NCBI GenBank assembly: GCA_946186575.1 | Contig: CAMHNO010000024.1 | Span: forward strand, 1 to 36,056 | Reading direction: 5' to 3' | From: an uncultured Prevotellaceae bacterium | Lineage (GTDB): Bacteria > Bacteroidota > Bacteroidia > Bacteroidales > Muribaculaceae | DNA length: 36,056 nt | In this document: one piece after another, positions 9,449 through 18,151 of the stretch | Layout of the letters: the number at the start of each line of letters is the position of its first letter | Numbering within the stretch: position 1 is the first letter of the stretch | The notes under the pieces: generated by a model | The model's database searches: none | What the model was told of the DNA's origin: nothing | Seen by the model: only the letters and a program-made list of their open reading frames with translations | Made by a program: the position numbers and the translations under genes

Positions 9449-9761
9449 TGATTTTATGGTTAATTAATGTTTACAATCTATTATTTTAGTTAAATTTTAT
9501 AATTATACCCACCTTAATTGCCTATATTTATTTGACTTTTGGACAAATTATAGTAATTATACATTTTAAGTATGAATAAATATAAACATTCCTTTATGAA
9601 TAGTTAAAATACCAAAAAGAACAGCAACACACAACGACGGCACCATACACCGCTTCTTGATTCAGTCACTTTTCCCACTATGGAAAAGAAATGATGAACA
9701 AGACCCACAAGAGCATTGACACTCACCTACAAACCTCCCGTTTGCTCCTGTAGCACCTAAT
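9449..9761. other. AT-rich non-coding region, nothing recognised
   Basis: No gene, RNA or promoter match is seen. The composition shifts from very AT-rich (9449-9600) to mixed (9600-9760). Together with the next element this forms the largest gene-free stretch of the window. Confidence 0.5.
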
Positions 9762-9766
9762 AAAAA

Positions 9767-10069
9767 AACGTGAGTTCGACAAAAATAAACATCTGTGTCT
9801 CAGGCTGCTCCTCTAAGATAGAGGAGCTGTACTCCTCCTCTGCCTGAGAGGAGGTGCCCTTTAGGGCGGAGGAGAGGGAGTGCGACCCTGAGGAGTGTGA
9901 TTACTGTCAAGGGGGGCACACTCCCCCTGCATCCCCCTCTAACTTAGAGGGGGAGCAGTTAACGCACTGATTTTGGATAAAATGCTCACACTCGCAAGGT
10001 TTTCAGCAAGCTAAAACTTTGTCTCGCTAAATCGCATTTTTCAAACGACAAATTCATCGAACTCACGTT
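9767..10069. repeat. About 300-bp hairpin-rich element bounded by 13-bp inverted repeats
   Basis: The ends are AACGTGAGTTCGA (9767-9779) and its exact reverse complement (10057-10069); A-runs adjoin both ends. Between them are several strong hairpins: CTCCTCTA/TAGAGGAG (9808-9826), CTCCTCT/AGAGGAG (9835-9853), a CCCTTTAGGG palindrome, and TCCCCCTCTAA/TTAGAGGGGGA (9932-9954). No open frame of useful length is present. The form fits a non-autonomous miniature element or dispersed intergenic repeat; copy number cannot be judged from one window. No target duplication is evident. Confidence 0.6.
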
Positions 10070-10112
10070 AAAAAAGGACATGATTCTAAATTCTGCTATG
10101 GGCAAAGAAAGA

Positions 10113-10149
10113 CATCCCCAGTGGAGCACAAAACTCTCCACTGGGGATG
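10113..10149 (-). terminator. Terminator of the beta-helix/LRR/dockerin gene
   Basis: Perfect 14-bp stem (10113-10126 with 10136-10149, CATCCCCAGTGGAG and complement) and a 9-base loop. It is followed on the minus strand by a pyrimidine-rich TCTTTCTTT run, 29 bases past the stop codon. Confidence 0.85.
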
Positions 10150-10177
10150 ACGCTTTATAGCTCGTGGGAGGGTGAGG

Positions 10178-13100
10178 TTACTCTCCCATGAGGATGTTGT
10201 AGATCACAGTGATGTCGGTGCTGGTGATGGCTCCGTCGCCGTCCACGTCGCTCGTGGCCAAATAGGTGGTGTCGCTGTTGAGCAGATAGTTGTAGATGGC
10301 AGTGACATCTACACTCGACACCACTCCGTCGCCGTTTACGTCGCCTGGGATATTGCCACACAAAGCTGTAACAATCCAGCCCTTGGCTTCGGCATCGGCC
10401 ACTTGTGCCTGTATAGTGCCTGGCATGTAGCTGATGTTGAGTTGACGTCCCCACAGGCGGTTGTTGTCGGTAATCTCCACACTGCTCACGTCTTGCAATT
10501 GGCCTATTATGGAATTGATGGCATCGGCGTCCATGCGGTTGCCCTGGAGCGTGAGACCCTGCAAGCCGGTGTTATGGCTGAGGTCGAGCGAGGTGAGCAG
10601 GTTGCCCTGGGCAGCGAGCCACTGCAGATAGGTGTTGTGGCCAAGGTCAAGGCTTGCAATTCGGTTGCTGTCGCACTCAAGCCAGTAGAGGTAGCCGTTG
10701 GCACTGAGGTCAAGCTGGGCAATATCGTTATTGTCCACCTTTAGCCAACTCAGGTAAGGCTGCTTGCTCACGTCGATGGCTTGCAACTTGTTATGGCTGA
10801 GCTTGATTTGGCTGAGCGAGGCATTGTGCGAGAGGTCGATAGAGGCAATGTCGTTGTAGTCGGCAAGCAGCATCGAGAGGTTGGTCTGCTTGGCAACATC
10901 AAGGGCTGGCAGGTGGTTGTAGCCCACGTTGAGCCAGCGCACTGTGCTTATGCCGCTCAAGTCGAGGCCCGTGAGCTCGTTCTCGTAGAGGTAAAGCCCG
11001 GTGAGTGCGGTGTTCTTGCTCACGTCGATTGTGCTCAGTTGGTTACCGGCCAGATTGATGGTGGTAGCATGAGTGCAGTGAGTGAGGTCGACGCTGGCAA
11101 TCTGGTTGTCGTAGGCATAGAGCTCGGTCACCATGCCCAGGCTTGAGAGGTCGAGCGCCTGCAGATTGTTGGTGTGGCAACTCAGGTAGTCGAGGCCAGT
11201 GAGACCGCTCAGGTCGAGCTGTTCGAGCTGGTTGGTGGCGCAGTCAATAGAGTTGACATTAGCATGATGCGGCAGCAGCAACGATGTGAGGCGGTTGTTG
11301 GCCACGTCCACCTTCGAGAGCTCGCTCATTGCCGAGCAGTCGATTGTACCACTGATTTGGTTCTCGTGCACGTCGAGCACACGCATAGCTGTGCAGCTTG
11401 CCACATCGAGGCTCTCAAGCTGGTTCATCTCAGCATAGAGGCCATTGACGCTTGGGCATTGCGAGAGGTCAAGGCTCTTGAGGCTATTGTTGCCCACCAT
11501 GATGCGATAGAGCGCTGGCACGTTGTTGAACTCCAGCGCGGCAATGCCCTGTTCCACTGCCTGGAACACGAGCAGGTTGTCGCCATAGATTTTCACCTGG
11601 TTGCCTGTGACGGCATGACTATAGTAGGCAGCACTGCTATATTCCACGGGGTTGCCATCGCCCCAGTCGATTGTGAACTTGTCGCCAGTGTTTCCACCGG
11701 TGCCAATTCTAACGGTCATGCCAGGGCGGGAAAGGGTGACAACAATGTTAGGCGCGTCGGCAGCGTCGCTGCTCTCGTAGGCTCCCACGTCGATGCTGTT
11801 GCCCATCACACGCTGGTTGCCGGCAATGTCGGTGGCCTCGGTCACACCTTCAGTGAGTGTGCCGGCATCGATGAACTCAGAGCCAGTGGCCAAGCTCCAG
11901 TTGGCCGCCATGAGCTGCTGCAGCTGCGCATCGGTCTGCGCTATGCCCTTGAAGGTGGTGGGCTGCACAAAGTTGGCCGCAGCGGCATCGGGGTTGCCAA
12001 TGGTGTTAGAAGTGAGACTGGCTATGAGGGCATGGTTCTGATAGCCCACGTTGGCGGTGTCGCTCTCGGCGCGCAGCATGTTGTTTTGCACGGTGCAGTT
12101 CACTACCTTGCCACCGGTGCAGTAGATGCCGCCACCCCAGAAGGCCTGGTTGTTGTAGACCACCGAGCCCAGCACCATGCCGTCGGCAGCGAGGATGCCT
12201 CCACCGCGACCGCCCATGGTGTCGCCATACTCAAGCGCGTCGGCATAGCAGCCAGCCACCACGTTGTAGGTAGCATTGCCCCAGTTGATGATGCCACCGC
12301 CCAGCAGGCCGCGGCAGTTGTAAACGTTGTTGAACGAGGCATTTCCGTCGTTGTAGATGGCCCCGCCGCTGCCACCGTAGCAGTTAAGGAAGGTGCAGTG
12401 GTCAACCGTCCCGCCCTGGTTGTAGACAGCGCCGCCAGCATCGAGTGCCACGCAGTCCTCGAAGGTGCAGTTCTCGACGCGTATGTTCTGCGCGTAGATG
12501 CCACCGCCCACTCCGTTGCCATAGCTCGAGTGGCTGTAGTTGCGCGCAAAATAGCAGTTGGTCACAGCAGCGTCGGCAGCACCATTGAGGAAGACCGCGC
12601 CGCCATAGGTGTTGCTGTCGGTTGTGGACTGCGCCTTGAAGTAGCCCGAGTTCTCGAGCACCTGGCAGGCGTTGAGCACCACATTGCCGCGGGCGTAGAG
12701 GGCTCCGCCATAGGCCTTGGCTTGCCACACGTTGGCATTAGCGCCAGTGAGTGTGAAGCCGTCTATCACTGTCTTGTGCTGGATAACGTCGGGGGTGTAA
12801 AGCACATGGCTGGCATTGCCACTGGTGCCTATCACCTCGTTGTTCTCGACGCGCCAGGTGAGGCGGAAAGAAGAACCCTCGTCGATAGCTCGCTCCCACA
12901 CGTCGGGCACGTCGTCGTCGGCGCTCAGTATGGTGGCATTGAGCATCAGGTAGGGTTTATCGCCCACTGCACGGGCATCTTTGCTGGCCTCGTTACCGGA
13001 AAAGCCTCCGTAGAGCGAGACGCCATCTTTGAGGAAGAAGGCCCGCGAGGTAGGTTTGTTATTCTTGATTAATGAGTCGGGGCGATAGGTGCCGGCAGCA

Positions 13101-13285
13101 ACCCACACCTCGTCGCCTGCCTGCGAGGCGTTGATTGCCGTCTGCAGGCTACCTGTGGCATTTTGCCACGAGCTGCCGTCGCCAGTGGCTCCCGCCTTGA
13201 CGTAGCGCACTCCTGCCTTCACTGGCAGAGGCATAACCAGCACTGCAATAATTAGTGCTGATAGTGAAAGTAAGAATTTCTTCAT
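10178..13285 (-). CDS. Secreted beta-helix / leucine-rich-repeat / dockerin-like protein
   Basis: Not an enzyme I can name (1035 aa). The start is placed at ATG 13285 because it begins a clean signal peptide (MKKFLLSLSALIIAVLVM..., cleavage after VKA); an in-frame ATG 69 bases upstream adds only polar residues. Residues 25-500 form a right-handed beta-helix with glycine-rich rungs (GGALYARGN, GGAVYNQGG, GGGIYCTGG) ending in DIAGNQRVMGNSIDVGAYE, as in choice-of-anchor/pectate-lyase-like surface proteins. About 15 leucine-rich repeats of 21 residues follow (LxxLDLSxxxxLxxLxxxxNx). The C-terminus has two calcium-binding dockerin-like segments, GDVNGDGVVSSVDVTAIYNY and SDVDGDGAITSTDITVIYN. It is probably surface-exposed adhesion or binding machinery. 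No type IX-like tail follows the dockerin, and no cohesin gene is in the window. Confidence 0.85.
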   Translation of the reverse strand: MKKFLLSLSALIIAVLVMPLPVKAGVRYVKAGATGDGSSWQNATGSLQTAINASQAGDEVWVAAGTYRPDSLIKNNKPTSRAFFLKDGVSLYGGFSGNEASKDARAVGDKPYLMLNATILSADDDVPDVWERAIDEGSSFRLTWRVENNEVIGTSGNASHVLYTPDVIQHKTVIDGFTLTGANANVWQAKAYGGALYARGNVVLNACQVLENSGYFKAQSTTDSNTYGGAVFLNGAADAAVTNCYFARNYSHSSYGNGVGGGIYAQNIRVENCTFEDCVALDAGGAVYNQGGTVDHCTFLNCYGGSGGAIYNDGNASFNNVYNCRGLLGGGIINWGNATYNVVAGCYADALEYGDTMGGRGGGILAADGMVLGSVVYNNQAFWGGGIYCTGGKVVNCTVQNNMLRAESDTANVGYQNHALIASLTSNTIGNPDAAAANFVQPTTFKGIAQTDAQLQQLMAANWSLATGSEFIDAGTLTEGVTEATDIAGNQRVMGNSIDVGAYESSDAADAPNIVVTLSRPGMTVRIGTGGNTGDKFTIDWGDGNPVEYSSAAYYSHAVTGNQVKIYGDNLLVFQAVEQGIAALEFNNVPALYRIMVGNNSLKSLDLSQCPSVNGLYAEMNQLESLDVASCTAMRVLDVHENQISGTIDCSAMSELSKVDVANNRLTSLLLPHHANVNSIDCATNQLEQLDLSGLTGLDYLSCHTNNLQALDLSSLGMVTELYAYDNQIASVDLTHCTHATTINLAGNQLSTIDVSKNTALTGLYLYENELTGLDLSGISTVRWLNVGYNHLPALDVAKQTNLSMLLADYNDIASIDLSHNASLSQIKLSHNKLQAIDVSKQPYLSWLKVDNNDIAQLDLSANGYLYWLECDSNRIASLDLGHNTYLQWLAAQGNLLTSLDLSHNTGLQGLTLQGNRMDADAINSIIGQLQDVSSVEITDNNRLWGRQLNISYMPGTIQAQVADAEAKGWIVTALCGNIPGDVNGDGVVSSVDVTAIYNYLLNSDTTYLATSDVDGDGAITSTDITVIYNILMGE

Positions 13286-13380
13286 AGCGGTTAATTGTTG
13301 TTTTATAGTAAATCTTGGTATATCATCATGATTGAGCGAAGAGACGCGATTCACACTCTAAAAACACGCGCAGCCGAGCG

Positions 13381-13411
13381 CAAAGGTAGGCATTATTTCA
13401 TTACCGAGCAA
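13381..13411 (-). promoter_or_regulatory. Promoter of the beta-helix/LRR/dockerin gene
   Basis: On the minus strand TTG (13409-13411), 20 bases, then TACCTTTG (13381-13388). This gives a leader of about 90 bases to the ATG at 13285 and supports that start over the one at 13354. Confidence 0.7.
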
Positions 13412-13465
13412 CATTGGCCATAGCTTGTTGAGGAAAAATGAACGCAAGCCACAGTGCGCCCTGCG

Positions 13466-14248
13466 TTATTTTGTGGTTATCTGCAGCCAGTTGCTCTGGA
13501 AACGAGTGTTGAAGAAGTGCTCAGCCAGCTCCTGAGCGGGCTTGCCCTGCTCCCGGAGCCACCCCCATGCCCACGTGCCCATGTCGAGGTAGAGAGCCTG
13601 CTGGGCTCCCAGATGCACCAGAGCATCGATAAACTCGTGACAATACATGGGTTCGTCGCCTTGCACTATTGCTACCGAGCCATCGCCCAAAGTGCAAACG
13701 GCCCTGTAGATGATGTGAGCCTTGCGCTCGCGAATGGCCTGCGGAATGCGCTCCACCCTGCCCTGGCCATCCTCTACAATGTGACACTGCTGGAAGAGGT
13801 AGCCCTTGCCTGCCACCGCCTGCCTGAGCGACTCACGCAACCGAGAATTGGGCAAAATGCTCACTTTGTCATCAATAATGAGCATGTGACCCGTGGCAGT
13901 GACATCGTCGTAGCCCTTGATGAGCTCGCCAAGCACCACATGATCGCCACACACCTGCAGCGACTCGATGTCGCGTGTGAAGGCCGCAGCCACGTTGAGA
14001 TAGATTGCAGTGTCGCCTATGCTCGGCGCACCGACGAAGCCCGCCTGGTGGTGACTGACGAACTTAATACTTGCCTGCTGGGTGGGCTTGACTATGGTGA
14101 CTCTGTGTCCCGCCGCTGCAACATTGTGGACCGAGACCACATGCTGGCCCCCCACGAGCTGTGAGCCCGTGCCACACCCCATCAATGCCACTGGCAAGAC
14201 ACCCAATAACAAATGCTTGAAGTTGATGGTCGGAAATAATAATTTCAT
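13466..14248 (-). CDS. Putative lipoprotein, phosphodiester-glycosidase (DUF2233)-like
   Basis: Predicted exported lipoprotein (260 aa from ATG 14248). This start is chosen because it begins a lipoprotein signal (MKLLFP...LLLGVLPVALMGC, lipobox L-M-G-C); the longer frame from 14311 would bury the signal. The C-terminal half contains GDGSVAIVQGDEPMYCHEFIDALVHLGAQ and ALYLDMG. This resembles the conserved end of phosphodiester glycosidase/NAGPA-like (DUF2233) proteins, where HEF and ALYLDGG are typical; here the second Gly of LDGG is Met. If correct, it could remove sugar-1-phosphodiester caps from glycans or wall polymers, but that is inference. A -7 box lies only a few bases upstream of the start, so the mRNA may be leaderless. 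Confidence 0.6.
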   Translation of the reverse strand: MKLLFPTINFKHLLLGVLPVALMGCGTGSQLVGGQHVVSVHNVAAAGHRVTIVKPTQQASIKFVSHHQAGFVGAPSIGDTAIYLNVAAAFTRDIESLQVCGDHVVLGELIKGYDDVTATGHMLIIDDKVSILPNSRLRESLRQAVAGKGYLFQQCHIVEDGQGRVERIPQAIRERKAHIIYRAVCTLGDGSVAIVQGDEPMYCHEFIDALVHLGAQQALYLDMGTWAWGWLREQGKPAQELAEHFFNTRFQSNWLQITTK

Positions 14249-14254
14249 AATGCG

Positions 14255-14285
14255 CAAAAATAGAACAAAAAACTCAAATATCAAA
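14255..14285 (-). promoter_or_regulatory. Promoter abutting the start codon of the DUF2233-like gene
   Basis: On the minus strand TTTG (14282-14285), 19 bases, then TATTTTTG (14255-14262). The box ends six bases before the ATG at 14248, implying a leader of almost zero length. Confidence 0.55.
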
Positions 14286-14338
14286 ATTCTGTCATGCTGC
14301 GACAGCTTCACTAAGATTCAAATTAAAACAAATATCGC

Positions 14339-14369
14339 TTGCTCATTTACATTTTTATACTTACCTTTG
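14339..14369 (+). promoter_or_regulatory. Promoter of the beta-propeller/amidase operon
   Basis: TTG (14339-14341), 20 bases, TACCTTTG (14362-14369), with the ATG at 14426. It is divergent from the lipoprotein promoter at 14255-14285. Confidence 0.7.
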
Positions 14370-14425
14370 CAGAAATCAACAAATCTGCAACCAGAAAACC
14401 ACAATCTCTAAAACAAACCATAACA

Positions 14426-15319
14426 ATGAAAAGAACAATATTATCATTGATGGGAGCAGTAGCACTCGTGGTGAGCGCCCAGCAGGTGGCGATAACCAAA
14501 ACCACACCGCTGCTACAAGACGGGCACGAGGCTGCCTTCTACCCCACCCTCAACCAAACAGGCGACAAGCTGCTCTACAGCGATGCCGACGCTCACGGCC
14601 TCAAACTTCTCGACCTTGAGACCAACAAAGTGACCACCATTAGCAACCAAAACGGTGCCGGCTACGCTCCCAAGTGGGGCGAGGACGGAAATGTCTACTT
14701 CGTGACGGCACAGGTCAACCCCGAGAACCACCTCGTGTACAGGAGCGGCTTGCGCTTCAACTTAGACTCCAGCACCAGCCAAGTGTTGCTCGAGCCACAG
14801 AACGGCGCGGTAACGATAGCCGCTGGCACACAAGGCATGGCAATCAAGGGCGAGAAAAGAACCTTTGTGAGCGCTACACATTTGGGAACCAGCGTCTACA
14901 CCCAGGGCTCGGAAATTGTGATATCGACTGGAGACAAGGAGCGACGCTACTCGCCCGTAGAGAGCCATGCCGGCTATTTGTGGGCATCGCTCTCGCCGGG
15001 CGGCGACAAGGTGGCATTTTTTGCTGCCGGACGCGGCATAGTGGTGATTGACCTTGAAGGCCACATCAAGGCCGAGCTTGGCAACTACGAAATGCCATGC
15101 TGGTACGACAACAACTACATTGTAGCACAAAACGCAAGCGACGACGGCTACCAGTTCACCTCGTCGCAAATCCTGCTACTGAAGGCCGATGGCACGTTCA
15201 AGCATGAGCTAACGGCCAAAACATCGATGACCATGCAGCCCACCTGCGGTGGCGGCAAGATAGTCTTCACCACCATCGACGGCCATCTCACAATGCTCAC
15301 CCTACAAATAACCGATTAA
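14426..15319 (+). CDS. Exported PD40/TolB-like beta-propeller protein
   Basis: Short exported protein (297 aa) with a signal peptide (MKRTILSLMGAVALVVSAQ). ATG 14426 is chosen because it starts this signal; the upstream in-frame ATG at 14339 lies inside the promoter. It is made of WD40/PD40-like blades: FYPTLNQTGDKLLYSDAD, GYAPKWGEDGNVYFVTA, LWASLSPGGDKVAFFAAG and MQPTCGGGKIVFTTIDG. Such propellers, as in TolB, usually bind protein partners or peptides; no catalytic motif is seen. It lies only 29 bases before the amidase gene, in the same direction with no terminator between, so they are very probably cotranscribed. A role in guiding or sensing wall hydrolysis is an inference from that linkage. 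Confidence 0.75.
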   Translation: MKRTILSLMGAVALVVSAQQVAITKTTPLLQDGHEAAFYPTLNQTGDKLLYSDADAHGLKLLDLETNKVTTISNQNGAGYAPKWGEDGNVYFVTAQVNPENHLVYRSGLRFNLDSSTSQVLLEPQNGAVTIAAGTQGMAIKGEKRTFVSATHLGTSVYTQGSEIVISTGDKERRYSPVESHAGYLWASLSPGGDKVAFFAAGRGIVVIDLEGHIKAELGNYEMPCWYDNNYIVAQNASDDGYQFTSSQILLLKADGTFKHELTAKTSMTMQPTCGGGKIVFTTIDGHLTMLTLQITD

Positions 15320-15348
15320 CTGCAACACATTATATTATATATATACTG

Positions 15349-17943
15349 ATGAAAAAGACTTTTTACACAATAGCGATAATAATGGTTGCAGCAGTAGCAA
15401 GCAGCCTGACAAGTGCCCAAGACAAACCGCACGTGTACATCAACCCCGGGCATGGCGGACACGACAGTGACGACCGCAATGTGGTGATTTTCCCGTTTGC
15501 AGCTGGCGACACAGCAGGCTACTGGGAGTCGAACTCCAACCTAAAGAAAGGATTTGCCCTTAACAACTGCCTGCGAGCCAAGGGCTACACCACCAGCATG
15601 TCGCGAGTGTCGAATCGCACCAGCGACGACCTTGCCCTGTCGACCATCGTGGCACTGTGCAACAGCAGCGGAGCCGACATTTTCTATTCCATCCACAGCA
15701 ATGCCACAGGAGTGCCCAGCCGCCGCAACCACATCCTGGGCCTCTATCGCGGCCCCACGGGAGCACCCGTGGTTGCTGGCAGCGACATCCTCGCACTGCG
15801 GCTGATGGAGCGCCTGCAGCAGAACCTCGCAGCAGTGTGGACCAGCGGCTACCAGATTGCTGGCGACTTCACCTTCTATCCCGACTGGAACAATGCCGGA
15901 CTGGGCGTGCTGCGCGGCAACCATGCAGTGTCGATGCTGAGCGAGGGCTCATTCCACGACTACATACCCGAGACCTATCGCCTGATGAATGACAACTACT
16001 GCTGGATGGAGGGCTGGAACTTCTCGCTGGGTGCCGACGACTACTTTGGCTACAACGACTTTGACAAAGGCGCACTGGCAGGCAACCTGCGCGACAACCG
16101 CATGCCACGCACCATGAACGACTTCATCATGTTTGGCGACGACAACCGCGAGCCGGTGAGCAACGCCACCGTAGTGCTGATGGACATGAACGACGTGCCA
16201 CTCGACACCTGCTACACCGACGACATGTTCAACGGAATCTACGCCTTCAAGATGCTCGACCCTGGCACCTACAAGGTGAAGGTGGAGCAAGAGCACTACT
16301 ACAGCCAAACCAAGGAAGTGACCATCGAGGCCAACAAGTCGACCTACTGCAACTTCGACCTGGCACGCGTCAGAGAAACCCCACCCGAGGTCACCAGCTA
16401 CTCACCAGTGTGGCACGAGGGCGACGCTCCGCTCAAGGCCAACACCCCAGTGATGCTCGAATTCAACTGGGACATGAACACCGAGGCCACCGAGGCGGCC
16501 TTCCACATAGAGCCTGAAGTTGAAGGCACCTTCCGCTGGGAAGACAGCAACTACCGCATGATTTTCGAGCCCAACGACGCCTACGATGTGAACACCCTCT
16601 ACACCGTGACCCTGAGCACCGACGCCGAGCATGGGGGCGGCATGAAACTGCAGGAACCTTTCCAAATGCAATTCAAGACCACCTACCGCAAGCACCTTGA
16701 GGTGCTCGATATCTTCCCGCACCAGGGCGACATGGTTCACTACAAGAGCGCCACCATTGAGCTGCGCACCGACTCAATGCTCAACAACAGCTACTACTAC
16801 GACAAGATTGTCCTCACCGACAAAGACGGCAATGCACTCACTTACAACCGCCGTAACACCAAGAGTGGCAAGGCAGGCGAGCCATTTGGCTACATACGCA
16901 TACCCGTTGCCAGCACCATGACTCCCGGCCAGGAGTACACCCTCACTATCTCAAGCGAGATGTGCGACACGGCGGGAATACACTTGCCACAGACCATCGT
17001 GCACAAATTCACCGCAGTGGATGCCGGCGTGGACAAACCCGATGCCTCGGTAATCGAAGACTTTGATGACGCCAGCACCTTCGCGATGGTTGCCCAAACC
17101 GAAGCTGCCGATGCCACGCTGAGCGCATCGACCGACCATCTATTTGGCACCAAGTCGTTACAAATCAAGTATAACGCCGATCCTTCAGGCATGTATCACT
17201 TCACCAGCAATGCCATTGACCAGGCCAACATTAGCAGCGACGACGAACTCTCAATTCATATCAATGGCGACATGAGCAATGTGAATGTGCTAATAAACTT
17301 GGAGAGCACCGACGGCACCGACTACGCACTGGTCAACTTTGGAAAAATCGACTTCCATGGATGGCGTTACATCACTGGTAAAGAAGACGTTAAACTCAAA
17401 AAAGGAAAGACTTATAAGATTGAGTCAATTATTATACAAAGTAGCACCGAATCGCCAATCAAAAGTGCCACCATCAAGCTTGACAATCTGCTCAAAAGTC
17501 AGAAGTCAAGTGTGCCCGGCGATGTGAATGGCGACGGCAGAGTCACCAGCGTCGACATCACAGCCCTCTACAACTACTTGCTCAACAGCGACGACAGCGC
17601 CCTGGCCAACGGTGACCAAGACGGCGACGGAAAGATTACCGCCGTCGACGTTACAGTAGTTTACAATATCATGCTCGGCGACGATAACGTGGCACCTGCC
17701 TTCACCCCCCAGCCCAAACCAAACGCCAACGTAAAAGTTGGACCGGTGCCATCGAGCGACTACATCGTTGCCAGCACCAATGGCTACATCCAGGGCGTGG
17801 AGCTCTACGACATGAGCGGCAACCTTGCGGCACGCAACGGCGGCAACTGTGTGAACGTGGGCAGCATGCGCGATGGGCATTATATATTGAAAGTTTACAC
17901 CGGCAATAGAGTTTCAACCCACCACGTGGTCGTAAAACACTGA
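15349..17943 (+). CDS. Secreted modular N-acetylmuramoyl-L-alanine amidase with dockerin-like repeats and sorting tail
   Basis: Zinc amidase (864 aa) expected to cut the MurNAc-L-Ala bond of peptidoglycan outside the cell. After a signal peptide (1-23), an Amidase_3 domain (about 26-225) shows the metal ligands His35 (INPGHGGHD), Glu60 (YWESNS) and His116 (SIHSNA), plus the catalytic Glu199 (LSEGSFHD). Then come a carboxypeptidase-regulatory-like beta-sandwich (about 258-335), two Ig-like domains (about 340-560), a CBM-like sandwich (about 565-715), and a dockerin-like pair (GDVNGDGRVTSVDITALYNY and GDQDGDGKITAVDVTVVYN). The roughly 70-residue C-terminus resembles a type IX sorting domain (VELYDMSGNLAARNGG...GHYILKVYTGN). 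The dockerin closely matches the one in the beta-helix protein encoded from 13285. It is second in a two-gene operon and ends at a strong terminator. Confidence 0.9.
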   Translation: MKKTFYTIAIIMVAAVASSLTSAQDKPHVYINPGHGGHDSDDRNVVIFPFAAGDTAGYWESNSNLKKGFALNNCLRAKGYTTSMSRVSNRTSDDLALSTIVALCNSSGADIFYSIHSNATGVPSRRNHILGLYRGPTGAPVVAGSDILALRLMERLQQNLAAVWTSGYQIAGDFTFYPDWNNAGLGVLRGNHAVSMLSEGSFHDYIPETYRLMNDNYCWMEGWNFSLGADDYFGYNDFDKGALAGNLRDNRMPRTMNDFIMFGDDNREPVSNATVVLMDMNDVPLDTCYTDDMFNGIYAFKMLDPGTYKVKVEQEHYYSQTKEVTIEANKSTYCNFDLARVRETPPEVTSYSPVWHEGDAPLKANTPVMLEFNWDMNTEATEAAFHIEPEVEGTFRWEDSNYRMIFEPNDAYDVNTLYTVTLSTDAEHGGGMKLQEPFQMQFKTTYRKHLEVLDIFPHQGDMVHYKSATIELRTDSMLNNSYYYDKIVLTDKDGNALTYNRRNTKSGKAGEPFGYIRIPVASTMTPGQEYTLTISSEMCDTAGIHLPQTIVHKFTAVDAGVDKPDASVIEDFDDASTFAMVAQTEAADATLSASTDHLFGTKSLQIKYNADPSGMYHFTSNAIDQANISSDDELSIHINGDMSNVNVLINLESTDGTDYALVNFGKIDFHGWRYITGKEDVKLKKGKTYKIESIIIQSSTESPIKSATIKLDNLLKSQKSSVPGDVNGDGRVTSVDITALYNYLLNSDDSALANGDQDGDGKITAVDVTVVYNIMLGDDNVAPAFTPQPKPNANVKVGPVPSSDYIVASTNGYIQGVELYDMSGNLAARNGGNCVNVGSMRDGHYILKVYTGNRVSTHHVVVKH

Positions 17944-17968
17944 TCCACACATTCGTATAAGCCATACC

Positions 17969-18015
17969 AAACCACTCTGCTATTGTTAAAATTATTAACA
18001 ATAGCAGAGTGGTTT
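17969..18015 (+). terminator. Terminator after the modular amidase gene
   Basis: Perfect 21-bp inverted repeat (17969-17989 and 17995-18015) with a 5-base loop, 25 bases past the stop codon. It is exceptionally long for a terminator stem. Confidence 0.85.
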
Positions 18016-18078
18016 AGTTAACTAAAATATCTTTATGTTAAAGTTTTTGGATTTAATATTTATTATGACAATATTTTA

Positions 18079-18086
18079 TATTTTTG
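18079..18086 (+). promoter_or_regulatory. -7 box upstream of the BadF-family paralogue
   Basis: TATTTTTG fits TAnnTTTG and lies 65 bases before the ATG at 18152, inside a very AT-rich stretch. No -33 element is seen at the right distance. Confidence 0.45.
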
Positions 18087-18151
18087 CAGCCGAAAAATCT
18101 CTTCCACCATCATTCATAAATAAAAATACTATAACTTAAGCATAATAATAA

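Noticed and set aside
11174-13072. Long (632-codon) plus-strand frame opposite the beta-helix gene
   Set aside because: It is a shadow of the strong codon bias and repeats of the minus-strand gene; its translation is Val/Ala/His-rich with no domain, while the opposite strand gives clear repeats and a signal peptide.
10178-17943. Cellulosome-like complex suggested by dockerin repeats
   Set aside because: No cohesin, scaffoldin or cellulase is present in the window; dockerin-like ends alone do not show a cellulosome.
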